Assembly: GCA_947652605.1 (NCBI GenBank)
Contig: OX393581.1
Coordinates: 6,204,640 to 6,268,639, forward strand
From: Elmis aenea
Lineage: Eukaryota > Arthropoda > Insecta > Coleoptera > Elmidae
Length of the DNA: 64,000 nucleotides
Direction of reading: 5' to 3'
Under the pieces are notes generated by a model. The model was given only the letters and a program-made list of their open reading frames with translations, was not told the DNA's origin and ran no database searches. A program made the translations under genes and the position numbers. Of this stretch, positions 50,052 through 60,484 are shown one piece after another. Each line of letters opens with the position of its first letter. The stretch's first letter is position 1.

Positions 50052-52280
50052 TTAAGGTACAGTTACGGAATAAAATCTCTTGGGGTCACCAACTTTTGGT
50101 TGAAATCTTAAGTTAACCCTTTTACCTTTTTGATCGTCGATGTCTAAAAACGTATTCCAATCTAATAAGTAATAAAAGCCAGTCCGTCTCGGTGGTGGCG
50201 CTGTTTCTGGTTCAGGCGCAGAAGTTGTTTGACTACTGGTAGCAGAAGGTCCCCCGAAGGAATCTTCAAGATCTTTAATATTCGGCGTGCTCTCTTCTTC
50301 AACGACACTGACACTAACACTTACATTTGCAGTTGGTACTTCTGCTATAATACTGGAATTTTCTTGTCGCTTCACTTCGTTTTTGCTAACTGAGTAATCG
50401 TAATTAATAGGATCGGGGGCTCCGGTTTGCTCATCCAATGGCACGAATTTGTCCTTGTTGAGGCTTCCTATCAGATCTTTCAGACTGTCCATGTCAATTT
50501 TTTTAAGATCTTCATCGGTTCCTGTAGCGTTCATTTGATCAAACTGCTTAATTATGTCCATCAACTGTTCTAATTTTAGTAATTCTTCATCACTTGCGTT
50601 TTGAGAACTGGAAGGATTAAACACATGCTTGGGTATTATCTTCTCCACTGGAGAACTGTTAGATTTTTCCAAATCTTTTTCTACAACTTGTGTTCTAATC
50701 TTCTTGGGCTGTCTATCCGCTAAGCCGATATTCTTTAGTACTTCTTGTAGAGAAGGTGGAACCATTTCAAGCTCCACTCCGGGCACTTCCTTCAAAGGTT
50801 CTTTATCTGCTAACTTTTTTTGTTGTCTTGCTGAAGAATCAAAGTCAAAACCAGAAAGGAATGATTCCATTTCAAACCTCGTCGGTGCATTTGCAGGAAG
50901 AGGTTTGAATCGAACATACGCGTCAGCTGTGGTTTCAGCTGGTTGAGTGTTGGTATAACCTTGTTCTTTCACCACTTGAGGTTTTTCGTCAGGATTAGGC
51001 AATAGCCCAAAATTCATTAACAGCGCCTTCATATCAGGACTTAAACTGTCTGCAACGTTTGATATGTCCGGTAACGGAGCAGACGTGGTAGTTGGTTCAT
51101 TTTGTACCAAATCTACTTGTGGATTGTTATAAGGCTTCTGATGGTATTCATAACCGGTGCTCTGCGGAATTTGTTCAGGAATTACCACACCCAAATCCTT
51201 CACGACATTTTTTAAGTCATCAGGTAGGTTAAAGTCGTCCAAAAAAGGTTTTGTCGTTGCCGAGAAAGGCTTGGGAGGTTTTATATTTGATTTTGTGTTG
51301 ATTGGTATTTCTGGCTGGTATGTTACTACAGTATTTAGTTCGGGATTTTTCCATATTTGAGGAGGGTACTGCTTTATGAGACTCGCTAATCTAGGAGGAT
51401 CAATCACATTCAAACCCTGATTTATCACAGGCTGTAAAGTTGTGGCTTGGGCGATCGAGGCATATTTATGATTTGAATAATGTTGAGGTGCTTTAGTGGT
51501 GCGACGTCTCTTGTGCGTGCCATTGGCGGCTTTGAACGGTTTTGGTTTATCGGTTACGCTTTCCACGAGTGGTTTTTGCGTGAATACCTGTTGTTTTTGA
51601 CGATGAGGAATAGGTTTAGCGGACGTTGTGGTTTTTTCTACTGGCTTGGTGTATGTTGGTCTTACTTCAGAAGACGAAGCAAGCGATGGTTCTGGATATT
51701 CTGGTGATTCTGGAACTGGGTTAGTTTCTATTGCTACTGAAGGTCTTCTTTGTCTAACAGGTGGTTCATCAGTCTGCGCTTGGTATATTTCAGCTGGTTC
51801 TAAATTGGGCGAAACTGGTGGTAATGTCGGACGTCTTCGCACACTCGAAACCGGTTTAACATTTTGAGGTTGTTTCGTTGGGTCACCTATCATGCGCGTT
51901 ACCGGAGGCTTTGTATACAATTCCTGGATCCCACTTTCATCCATGTTCTGCGGTGAATAAGGCATTACAAGCATCAACGCCTTCGCCCCGCTAGCTCTAG
52001 TATTCTGGAGCTTCTGTGCTTTTTCTATGTCTTGTCTCGTTATATTTTCTATTATATCTAATATTTCACCCCTTGTTAAACGCGGCAGATTCGGGTTTTG
52101 TTGTAGTATTGCTTCTACTTCTTCTATGGCAGTTTGCACAACCGTTGGTGAAGGTCTCGCGTTGGGTAGATCGTTGATTTCCGCCGGAGACGACACCGGT
52201 ACTTGGGGAAAATCGCCTTGAGGATGGGAAAATATGGCTTGAAAAGTTGCGCATAGTAGTATGAACAATTTGGCAGACAT
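50052..52280 (-). CDS. Secreted proline-rich protein, 742 aa, function unknown
   Basis: One open frame without introns runs from ATG at 52,280 to TAA at 50,052. Residues 1-18 (MSAKLFILLCATFQAIFS) are a clear signal peptide, with likely cleavage before HPQGDF. A helical LTRGEILDIIENITRQDI segment lies near residues 65-85. Next come GAKALMLVMPYS and long Pro/Thr/Lys-rich, low-complexity stretches, with repeated short ΦxxΦGL-type helices (LKNVVKDLGVV, MKALLMNFGLL, LQEVLKNIGLA). The C-terminal block, YYLLDWNTFLDIDDQ and NLRFQP near the end, looks more conserved. TTTTTTCCAG directly precedes the ATG, so a 5' UTR intron is likely. I do not recognise the family; an extracellular matrix, cuticle or eggshell role would be a guess. 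Confidence 0.88.
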   Translation of the reverse strand: MSAKLFILLCATFQAIFSHPQGDFPQVPVSSPAEINDLPNARPSPTVVQTAIEEVEAILQQNPNLPRLTRGEILDIIENITRQDIEKAQKLQNTRASGAKALMLVMPYSPQNMDESGIQELYTKPPVTRMIGDPTKQPQNVKPVSSVRRRPTLPPVSPNLEPAEIYQAQTDEPPVRQRRPSVAIETNPVPESPEYPEPSLASSSEVRPTYTKPVEKTTTSAKPIPHRQKQQVFTQKPLVESVTDKPKPFKAANGTHKRRRTTKAPQHYSNHKYASIAQATTLQPVINQGLNVIDPPRLASLIKQYPPQIWKNPELNTVVTYQPEIPINTKSNIKPPKPFSATTKPFLDDFNLPDDLKNVVKDLGVVIPEQIPQSTGYEYHQKPYNNPQVDLVQNEPTTTSAPLPDISNVADSLSPDMKALLMNFGLLPNPDEKPQVVKEQGYTNTQPAETTADAYVRFKPLPANAPTRFEMESFLSGFDFDSSARQQKKLADKEPLKEVPGVELEMVPPSLQEVLKNIGLADRQPKKIRTQVVEKDLEKSNSSPVEKIIPKHVFNPSSSQNASDEELLKLEQLMDIIKQFDQMNATGTDEDLKKIDMDSLKDLIGSLNKDKFVPLDEQTGAPDPINYDYSVSKNEVKRQENSSIIAEVPTANVSVSVSVVEEESTPNIKDLEDSFGGPSATSSQTTSAPEPETAPPPRRTGFYYLLDWNTFLDIDDQKGKRVNLRFQPKVGDPKRFYSVTVP

Positions 52281-52499
52281 CTGGAAAAAACAAAACAGAA
52301 CAAATTAGTTTCATTCACAATGCGAAACCATTAGCAAAATTTATTTTGTTCTAATTGATAATAAAAGATATTTTGTAGCAAATAAGTTGCGATGTTTCAA
52401 CTAATGTATTAATTGTTTGAATGATTCGTTTATACGTAAATATAAGTATGTAAGTTTAATTATTAATCACATATCTTTTTATGAAAAACAAAACCTACG

Positions 52500-53010
52500 G
52501 AATGGGAAAATAATTTACTAATACCAATATACAAGAAAGGAGAACAGACCCAATGCGAAAATTACAGACCAATCTGTTTAGCCCAAACTAGCTTTTAGGC
52601 CAGATAAATAGACAAGTGATGAAGTATATATTATAAGGAATATAATAGAAAGAAAAATAGAAAAGGGAGAAAAGCTATACTTAACATTTATAGACTTAAA
52701 AGCAGCTTTCGATACAGTGGACAGAAGAAAAATATGGAAAACCCTGAGAGAAATGGAAATACCTAACAATAATAAACGCAATTGGAAGCACATATCAGAC
52801 AATTAGAGCTAAAGTGCAAATTGCAGGACAACGATCAAATGAATGCAGAATATATAAAGGAATAAAACAAGAATACAACCTAAGCCCATTATTATTTATA
52901 ATATTCATGGACAAGATAGGTAAACGAATTAAAGAAAATAATAAACAACTGAACCCTGCAATTGGATACAAAAATCTAGAAATAATTACACTGAAAAAGG
53001 AAAAACACAA
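52500..53010 (+). pseudogene. RTE-like reverse transcriptase palm fragment
   Basis: The plus strand reads IPIYKKGEQTQCENYRPICL, then after a ~60-base gap IERKIEKGEKLYLTFIDLKA and AFDTVDRRKIWKTL (palm A motif with the catalytic Asp region). After a +1 frame change it reads YKGIKQEYNLSPLLFIIFMD and NPAIGYKNLEIIT. The order is that of an RTE-like polymerase. Deletions and frame changes make it inactive. It belongs to the same family as the 6.4-kb fragment. Confidence 0.85.
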
Positions 53011-54054
53011 GAAGAAATGAAAACACTAGCAAAAGATAGAAGGGCATGGTGGAAATGGACCCAGAACACGAAACGACCCTCCGACGCCTGGAAAGGCAAA
53101 AGGAGTTGAGAAGAAAAATATCTTTTTATGAAGAATCTCTTGTGGAAATGGTAAATCACTTTCAAGACTGTAGTCTTTTCGTGTGTAAGGCTATCATTTA
53201 ATAGTAAAGCCATAGGCGACGAGACGAGAATCTTAAAAATATGTCTAAAAAAGATTATTCATCAAAGGTATAAGTACAGTAATTTGTATTTAAACTTGTA
53301 ACTGCCCAAAATCATCTTAAAATATGAATGAACATCGCACTTAACAACTCGGTTTTTCACAGTTCACAATTTCTGTGTTTTATTTTTTGTCTAGCACTTT
53401 GTAACAATTACCTGCATACTATTTAAATAATTACATAGCATTTCGCACCCAATAAAACTTTTAAAAAACCATTAAATATAGACATTACATCCATTAAAAC
53501 ATGTGATTGTGTAAGAATTACAGTTATAAAACTTATAGTTAATTGTTTTGATACTTTGATCTTCTCACGTAAGCTTTCCTAACTGTTTTTAATTATCTAT
53601 TCCCGTATAATTTTCCTACAGAACTTTCATAACTATTTCCACTTATAAATTTTACATATTTGCTTTTCCCTCCAGTCTTTAATAACTTCCTACAGTACTT
53701 TAACCCCAATTAGATTTGTCAATGGTTTTTATTATCAAGTACCGTCAGTTTCTGCATTTTTTTTTTTTTCATTTTCCATCAAATTTGTGCAAAATCCTAT
53801 GGTAACTTCCTAAATTAGTTTGCTGATTATTTATGCGTTATAAACTAAGCAATAATTCTTTTACACAATGTAAGGAATTTTGAGTCAAATATTAAAGACT
53901 TATAATTGTGACAAGACATAAAATTTATCAAACAGAAGTCGCACACACTTTCGTATTTCTTAATTTATTGTTGACAGAAACTGCTTGGGAAAGCTTAGTT
54001 ACTCGATTCCCAGGAAATATTAATGCACTATTTCGAAAATCTAGGAGGATTAAC
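53011..54054. other. Intergenic AT-rich sequence
   Basis: After a possible retrotransposon 3' remainder up to about 53,130, I see no gene. A GACGAGACGAGAATCTT-type box near 53,219 is shared with 40,905. Confidence 0.45.
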
Positions 54055-54059
54055 AACAC

Positions 54060-54545
54060 GATTACAGTGAAATGAACGAACTGGGAGAAAGAGAGGAAAG
54101 GGAAGAAAATCTAGAAGTCGAAGAGAATGTGCAAGAACAGGAAGCGGTGCAACCCCCAACGGGAAGCGAAACAAAGCAACTAATTAAGAACTTAAAAAAT
54201 AACAAAAGCCCGGAAGAAGACGGAGTAACAACAGAAATGATCAAATATGGAGGTGAGGAACTACATGAAGAAATTACAAAACTATTGTTAGACAACTGGC
54301 ATGAAGAAAAAATCCCTAAAAGCTGGGCAAGGGCTATGCTTAGCCCAATACATAAAAAAGGCGACAGAACAGTATGCGACAACTACATAGCTCTTCTAAA
54401 CACAACCGACAAGATACTAGCAATAGCAAAAATTACTCTTTTTTTTACCAATTGTACGTTATTAAAAGACTTACTGAGCAAAAAATTAATTTACAAACAT
54501 ATATCAAGGAATAAAGTGTCGCTTTCATCGGCGACCTCTCCAACT
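54060..54545 (+). pseudogene. Non-LTR reverse transcriptase N-terminal (finger) fragment
   Basis: A 158-codon frame carries LKNNKSPEEDGVTTEMIKYG, then GEELHEEITKLLL, IPKSWARAMLSPIHKKGDR and TVCDNYIALLNTTDKILAI. This is the conserved finger region of an RTE-like polymerase ('K..KSPGxDG...', 'P.SW....: PIHKKGD', 'NYR.I.LL.....K'). Conserved residues after DNY are missing (RG deleted), and the match stops at about 54,430. The remainder of the element is absent. Confidence 0.85.
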
Positions 54546-55012
54546 TAAACCTTAGTTTGTCTAGGAAGCGGCCACAAAAAGTTGCTACATAACTATCGTA
54601 TAGCTCCTCGTACTATCTTTAGGTCAGATACCGGTTTAATGTCGGTAATCTTAAGGCATATGTTTGCTGAACCCAAGTGTGACCAATGTCTAGGTCAGAC
54701 CGATCATTAATGGTTGAAATGCAGTTACGCAACTGACCCACATAGCTTATTTTAATCGCCGATGTATATCAAAAACGACTGGCTTAAGTCCAATAACTTT
54801 TTACATACATTCAACACACTTACTGCACGGATTAACTTTCTCTGTAGGTACATTTTATTTATTACTTTCTCTTTCTTCTACGAAGATATGTTAAGTAGCA
54901 ATATAACGACGTTAATTAAAAATTCCGAATCTTCCCACGAGCCCTTATATATATATATATATATATATAATCAAATTCCCTTCTACCCGTAGGTGTAGGG
55001 AGGTGTGCACAT
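54546..55012. other. Intergenic; 3' flank of the 55-kb retrotransposon with (TA)n
   Basis: A (TA)n run lies at about 54,946-54,969, directly after the 3' end of the minus-strand element. Such simple repeats commonly mark the 3' end of RTE-type insertions. Nothing else is recognisable. Confidence 0.55.
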
Positions 55013-56258
55013 CTATGTATTGTACATGAATTTTCGCCACTGTTTTTTGTTCTGTGCCATTTCTTTCGCTTCGCACCACGATTTTCCCTTCTTCTCCAAG
55101 GTTTTTGCTACTGCCTTTTCCCATGTTTCTCTCGGTCTTCCTCTTTTCCTCCTTGTTTGTATTCTTGCTTCCCACACTCTCTTTACCTGTCTTCTTGTGT
55201 CCATTCTTTGTAGATGCCCCCACCAGCTCAGTTGCCTAGTTTCTATAAATTCCAGAATAGATTCTACTTCCAGTTCATTTCTAATCTGTTCATTTCGTAT
55301 TTTGTCTTTTCTTGTTACGCCTCTTACTCTTCTTAAAAATTTCATTTCAGTCGCTTGTATTTTACTTTTTTGGCTCGATGTTAATGCCCATGACTCGCAC
55401 CTAAATGTCAAAATTGGTCTATATATCGCACGGTACACGCTCATTTTTGTTTTTTTGGTGACTTCTTGTTTATTAATAAAGGTTTTGTCTATGGCGTAAA
55501 AGGTTTTTATTGCCTTTTCGATCCTCTTATTTATTTCTAATTCTTGTTGTCCTGAATTTTCAATCGTTACACCGAGGTAGTCAAAATATTGTAAGGTTTC
55601 TATTTTTTCTCCTTCAATTTCTATGCTTATATTCTCATTTTCTTCGTTTATCGTCATCACTTTTGTTTTCTTGTGATTAATTTCCATTCCATTCTCTTCC
55701 AGTACATCTTTCCAAATTTTTATATTGGTTTTTAGGTTCCTTTCATTCTTAGCCATAATCACTATATCGTCTGCGAACGCACATTCTGATACTTCGACTT
55801 TCTGTAAATTTTTGTTTCCTACTAATAAACTCTTAACATTTCGTTTGCATTTTTTAATTATACTGTCCATAAAAATCGTAAACAATATGGGGCTCATACC
55901 TCCTCCTTGTCTTAATCCATCATCTGTCTTGAAAGAATCCGATTTCATGTTTTTTGTTGCCACATAATTTATTGTTGTCTTATACAAGCAGCTAATATTT
56001 TTTCTTAGTTTGGTATCTATCTTTCTTTCTTCAAGGATCTCCCACACTTTTTGTCTAGATACTTTATCGAATGCTTTTTGCAAGTCTATAAATGCGAAGT
56101 ATGCTTTTTCTCTTTTTAGTTGTGTTTTAGTTATAATCTGTTTAATTGTGAATATATGATCTTGCACACTCCTACCTTTTCTAAATCCACTTTGTGATTC
56201 TGTTAATGTCTCATCTAATATATTTGTTAGCTTCTGTGCTAGTATTTGTTCGAGCCCT
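55013..56258 (-). pseudogene. RTE-like reverse transcriptase, best-preserved copy (5'-truncated)
   Basis: A 384-codon uninterrupted frame runs from 56,167 to 55,013. The same frame reads upstream to about 56,258 (QSGFRKGRSVQDHIF). It includes the palm A motif AYFAFIDLQKAFDKV, the GLRQGGGMSPILFTIFMD box, the catalytic CAFADDIVIMAKNE box, the thumb (FDYLGVTIENSG), ILTFRCESWAL and, at the C terminus, RQLSWWGHLQRM and RKRGRPRETWEKAV. Endonuclease, fingers and 5' UTR are gone, so it cannot move by itself. The long open frame suggests a fairly recent insertion. G-to-R at the 'LTYGCESW' position (TFRCESW) is a departure from the usual motif. Confidence 0.92.
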
Positions 56259-56729
56259 TAAGAGTTTTAAATGTTGTTGACATTTATTTAAATTCGCGTA
56301 TTTTTTATGAATCACGAATATATTTAAGTTACTTTCTATTTCTAGGAAAGGAAGAATCGAAGAGTAGAAATAGTAATGTATACACTTTGTTTAAGCAAGT
56401 TTCATTCGTTGTTAATGCATAACAAAGCTAGTAAGTTTGTGAAATATAAATAAACAACCCTTAATTTTTCATTATAAATAAATTTTTTGATAATCTCCGC
56501 TCTTTTCTGGTGAGAATTCTCATGTAGAATTGCTAGGCTAGTTTAGAGGATGTTGTCTTTTCATCATACGAATTTGTGTAAAGGAACACATTGGTTACCT
56601 ACACAAAATTAAATGTAGGACTTAAAAAAAATATTTTTCACGGCTCTTTAATATTTCTAAAAATATGTCAACTGCATGCCTATGAAATATTTTGTCAAAA
56701 ATACATTAATTTTCTATGGACTTCATTGT
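56259..56729. other. Intergenic AT-rich sequence
   Basis: Nothing recognisable between the two retrotransposon fragments. Confidence 0.5.
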
Positions 56730-57385
56730 TGGTAAAAATGTTAAATGGGCTTAGATTTGAACAGGTAGAAAGCTTAAAATGTTTAGGAGTGATCATAGAG
56801 AAAAGGGAGAAATGGACAAGGAAATAAGCGGAAGGACAGGAAATCTGGGAAAAATATTTAACAGTTTAAGAACAACATTTTTTTGGAAATAGAGGAGTCC
56901 CAAAACGAACGAAAGTGGAGGTAGTAAAAGAGGTAGTAACTCCGGCACTTTTATCCGGAACTGAAACGTGGACACTCACAAATAAAAATAGTGGCTGACT
57001 GAATGCAGCAAAAATGAGATTTCTAAGAAAAATCCAAGGAATAACCAAAAAAGATAGAACCAGAAACGAAACATGTAGAGAACAATTAAAGATAAAATCA
57101 GTTGAAACAAAAATACAAGAAAGACAGCTGGGATGGTTGGGTCACATTTATAGGATGAAAGAAGAAAGGTTAACCAGAAAAGGCTATGAAGCAGTATCAC
57201 AAAACAGGTAGGCCGAGAAAAACCTGGCGACGAATTAAAAAAGCACCAAAGGACAGAAACATCAAATGGAAAGACATAAAAAATCTAGCACAAGACAGAA
57301 AAACATGAAAAAAAGTCTGCACAACACAACTCAAAGTCCTACACCTAACAGTAGAAGGACTCATGACTAAAAAAATAAAAAATGT
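56730..57385 (+). pseudogene. RTE-like retrotransposon C terminus with full 3' tail
   Basis: The plus strand reads EQVESLKCLGVIIEKREKWT, then with frame changes SGRTGNLGKIFNSLR, VVTPALLSGTETWTL, MRFLRKIQGITKKDRTRN, and RQLGWLGHIYRM followed by RPRKTWRRIKK. After the coding end comes the 3' tail, CACAACACAACTCAA, CCTACACCTAACAGTAGAAG and GACTCATGACTAAAAAAATA, which is shared with 14,537-14,600 and 48,825-48,895. Frameshifts near 56,826 and 56,890 and a stop near 57,000 break it. Confidence 0.88.
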
Positions 57386-57885
57386 TAAACAAGAACATGC
57401 ATGAAATGCACGACTGTCAATTTGTTCAGAATCGGCTTAAAAATATTTGTATAGCTCTTTAACGTTTTTTAAAATGTGGATTTTAAATAATAAAGAAACA
57501 ATCCTAGTATTGTAGTTTGATTTTACTTTGCATTTTGTGCATTATACGCCAAAATAAAATTATTTTAAAAATAACTGTGACTTTAACTTTCAATTGTTGT
57601 TCATCGATGGCTGTATTCTGTATACAATATTTAGGTTTGTCTAAGAAATTCTCGAAAATAAACACACAACAATACATCAAAACGTTATCGCGAAATTCGT
57701 TTATTTTCTAACGTTTTTATTATTTTTATTATTACTTCTATTGATTTAAATTTGGAGGCATCACAGGCCCAAATTCGGAGTTTATGGTTTTAAAAAAATA
57801 ATAAAACAATAACATTGAAGATCAATAGCAGGCATAACCAAATAAAAACTAACTAAACTTGCGTATCAACACAAAAAATAACCGA
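57386..57885. other. Intergenic AT-rich sequence
   Basis: Nothing recognisable. Confidence 0.5.
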
Positions 57886-58293
57886 TTCCATTCACATGCA
57901 CTTAAAAATTGCAATTACTAATGGACCAAAGCGCCATTACTGAAGTAAACTTTCATTGACCAAGAGAAAGTATGTTTACAAAGTATAAAAAGTTTACATC
58001 ACTTTATTAACGAAACAAATAACAGGATGTAACAAACTCATACGACATGACGAACTTCATTAATTGAAAATTCATTCACTTAGTTGTACACAAATTATAA
58101 CATATACCACAAAAATTACCGATTCATTGCCTGTATAATTCTACTAATCTTTATTAAAACGCATAATTCTTTAACACCCAGTTAAAATTACATAACGTTT
58201 CATTAGTAATTAATTACAGCTAGCGTTAAATTAGCATTTAAAATCATATTCCAAAATTATAGAGCAAGGTAAAATATGCTATAACACATAAGG
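57886..58293. repeat. Duplicated 3'-end segment, copy A
   Basis: About 405 bp match 59,473-59,882 in the same orientation with only scattered differences (shared TTGCAATTACTAATGGACCA, TAACAGGATGTAACAAA, GAAAATTCATTCACTTAG, ATAGAGCAAGGTAAAATATG). Copy A adjoins a minus-strand terminal exon at 58,279-58,365. The segment is therefore probably the 3' UTR of that gene. Confidence 0.88.
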
Positions 58294-58365
58294 CTTATAT
58301 TTCATTGTCTCTTGTAGAAAAACTTTGTCCAGTTTCGCGACTCCAGTCTCTTCGTCAATAGCAGT
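58279..58365 (-). CDS. Putative last exon of a small minus-strand gene
   Basis: On the minus strand a TATAAATTAG acceptor precedes 29 codons including the stop: TAIDEETGVAKLDKVFLQET followed by MKYKPYVL and TAG. It has balanced, coding-like composition amid AT-rich DNA. Entry in phase 0 matches the phase-0 donor of the repeated 37-codon exon at 60.9-62.5 kb. Joined directly, the two would give a 65-residue protein with a hydrophobic N terminus, which could be a small mitochondrial or membrane protein. That link is inference; middle exons may exist. I do not recognise the sequence. Confidence 0.45.
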   Translation of the reverse strand, partial: TAIDEETGVAKLDKVFLQETMKYKPYVL

Positions 58366-58739
58366 CTAATTTATAAATAAGTTATATGTAATACATTCAT
58401 AAATTATTAATTTAATAAGTGTATTCAAAATTATTAAAATTGCTACTGATCAAAATACAAATACCTATAACTGGTCTAATATTTTTAACACAGATTTTCG
58501 ATTAAAAAACTATAAGTAATATTTAATTGGACATTAGGCAATCGCTGTGTCGAAATTAGAAGGCTTTACTTAATGGTCGCATCCTGTATGTAATCCAAAT
58601 GCATTTTAACTTAATTTAGTGCAAATCGCCACAGATTTTGTCCCAGATGTCGCTAGCTATCAGATGGACAGTCATTAAGTATCAATTTCGTAAATTTTTG
58701 GCCAAATTCCGAACAAACCGTATGGTCCAAAGTCCAAGT

Positions 58740-59324
58740 CCACGAATATTCGGAATAAAATGAAAACAAGTTTTGATACAAGATTTTTAAAACATTTTGC
58801 ATTTTGTTTCGTATTAAAATAAACAATATTAATTATAAAAAAGTTGCGAAAATTGTTTATTACACTAAAATAATAGTGTAGAAGAGAATAGTAACGGTAC
58901 GACTTTGTTTTAAACAAAATTTAAGATTGTTTTGCCTTCGTTTCAAAATACTGTAGCCAAAATTTTCTTCCACATTCGACTAGGCCTTATTTTTTGCTGG
59001 ATAAGTATTTAAGCGCCGATCCCAAGTACGATGCACAAATCTTCGGAATAAAATGGAAAGAAGTTTTGACTCAAGATTTTTGAAACAATTGGCATTTTGT
59101 TTCGTTAAAATAAACAATATTAATTATTAAAAAATTGCGAAAATTGTTAATTACACTAAAATAATAGTGTAGAAGAGAATAGTAACGGTACGTCTTTGTT
59201 TTAAACAAAATTTAAGATTGTTTTGCTTTCGGTTCAAAATATTTTAGCCAAAATTTTCTTCCTCTTATCCGACTAGGCGCTAGGCCTTATTTTTTGCTTG
59301 ATAAGTATTTAAGCGCCGATCCCA
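58740..59324. repeat. Tandem duplication, two ~295-bp units
   Basis: Unit 1 (about 58,740-59,024) and unit 2 (about 59,033-59,324) share nearly their whole length: CGGAATAAAATG, ATTACACTAAAATAATAGTG, TAGAAGAGAATAGTAACGG, a TTGTTTTAAACAAAATTTAA box and GTATTTAAGCGCCGATCCCA. Unit 2 has a 6-base duplication (GCGCTA) near its end. No coding capacity is evident. Confidence 0.9.
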
Positions 59325-59472
59325 CCCAAAAATTTGCGAAAATATACTCAACTGACTGTTAACCCGATAGATGGCGACACCTTTAGCGAAATATTTCAAA
59401 AAAGCCAGTGCATGAGTTGTGTTTCCTTTCAAGCAACTAACATACGAGGGCCGGTCTTGAAGTAAAACGTTT

Positions 59473-59882
59473 CAATCCATATGCACTCAAAAATTGCAAT
59501 TACTAATGGACCAAAGCGCCATTACTGTAAGAAACTTTCATTAACCAAGGAAAAGTATTTTTACAAGGTATAAAAAGTTTACATCACTTTATTAACGAAA
59601 AAAATAACAGGATGTAACAAATTCATACCATATGACGAAGTTCATTAATTGAAAATTCATTCACTTAGTAGTACACACATAATATATATCACCAAAGTTA
59701 ATGATTCATTGCCTGCATAATTCTACTAATCTTTATTAAAACGTATAATTCTTCAACACCATAGCAGCTAAAATTACATAACATTTCATTAATAATTAAT
59801 TGTAGCTAGCGTTAAATTAGCATTTAAAATTATATTCCAAAATTATAGAGCAAGGTAAAATATGCTATAACACATTAGGCTA
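59473..59882. repeat. Duplicated 3'-end segment, copy B
   Basis: This is the second copy of the segment at 57,886-58,293, starting about 1,590 bp after copy A. On the minus strand, identity stops four codons before the stop codon of the copy-A exon: CCT-xAT-GTG-TTA-TAG is preserved, but everything upstream is different and carries an immediate in-frame stop. Copy B therefore kept the UTR but lost the coding exon. Confidence 0.85.
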
Positions 59883-60484
59883 CAATGTGCACTGACCGCT
59901 GTTTTAAAAGAATTAGAAACTTAGAAGAGGATGTTACAGATAATAGTTTCAAAATAAATATACTTCCTACTGCTACTGTTGCACAAATTGGTACACCAAA
60001 AGCTTTCATTAAAATTACTTACAATAACTTTCAATTTCTACAACTCAATATATGTACTAACAAGAACCCATAAGTAACGTTATTAATAAATAATTAGAAA
60101 ACTTTCCATTTTGCTTAAGGCAATCTTTTATGCACCTCGCATGATTTACGAGAAAATTTTTATTCTCTTATCTAAGTCCCAAAAGGTTGTAGTTTACTTA
60201 GGTTTATTGACAGCGTTTTTAAACTATGTTGTGTTGTCTATTAAAAGATTTATTCAGAATGAAATTTTGCAACCAAAAATATATAATTGTGTACTTCCAA
60301 GCTTCCAAGACAGTTGTTCAACGTAACCTACATTTCTTGAACCTCAGAAGAGCCGCTGTAATCCGGAAGCAACAAATTACGCAGATAATTTTGTTTAAAT
60401 AATTTGTGGTGTTTAAATAAAAGTCAAAAAAACAAGTAATTGAATATAATTAGCAATACAAAAGATGTTTTTGGCGACTGTTTA
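59883..60484. other. Unassigned, possible plus-strand exons
   Basis: Open plus-strand frames at 59,885-60,073 and 60,111-60,326 and a short PQKSRCNPEATNYADN frame near 60,345-60,400 have some splice-like borders. They do not assemble into a recognisable protein. I leave the stretch unassigned. Confidence 0.25.

Noticed and set aside
50629..52221. Several plus-strand frames over the 50-52 kb gene
   Set aside because: They are antisense shadows of the 742-codon minus-strand frame, which has a signal peptide and a splice acceptor at its start.
55005..55499. 164-codon plus-strand frame
   Set aside because: It is antisense to the reverse transcriptase; its apparent hydrophobicity comes from the complement of Lys/Glu codons.
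59885..60400. Possible small plus-strand membrane-protein gene (three short frames)
   Set aside because: Splice borders are weak, the frames do not give a recognisable protein, and part lies next to a duplicated UTR of the opposite strand.
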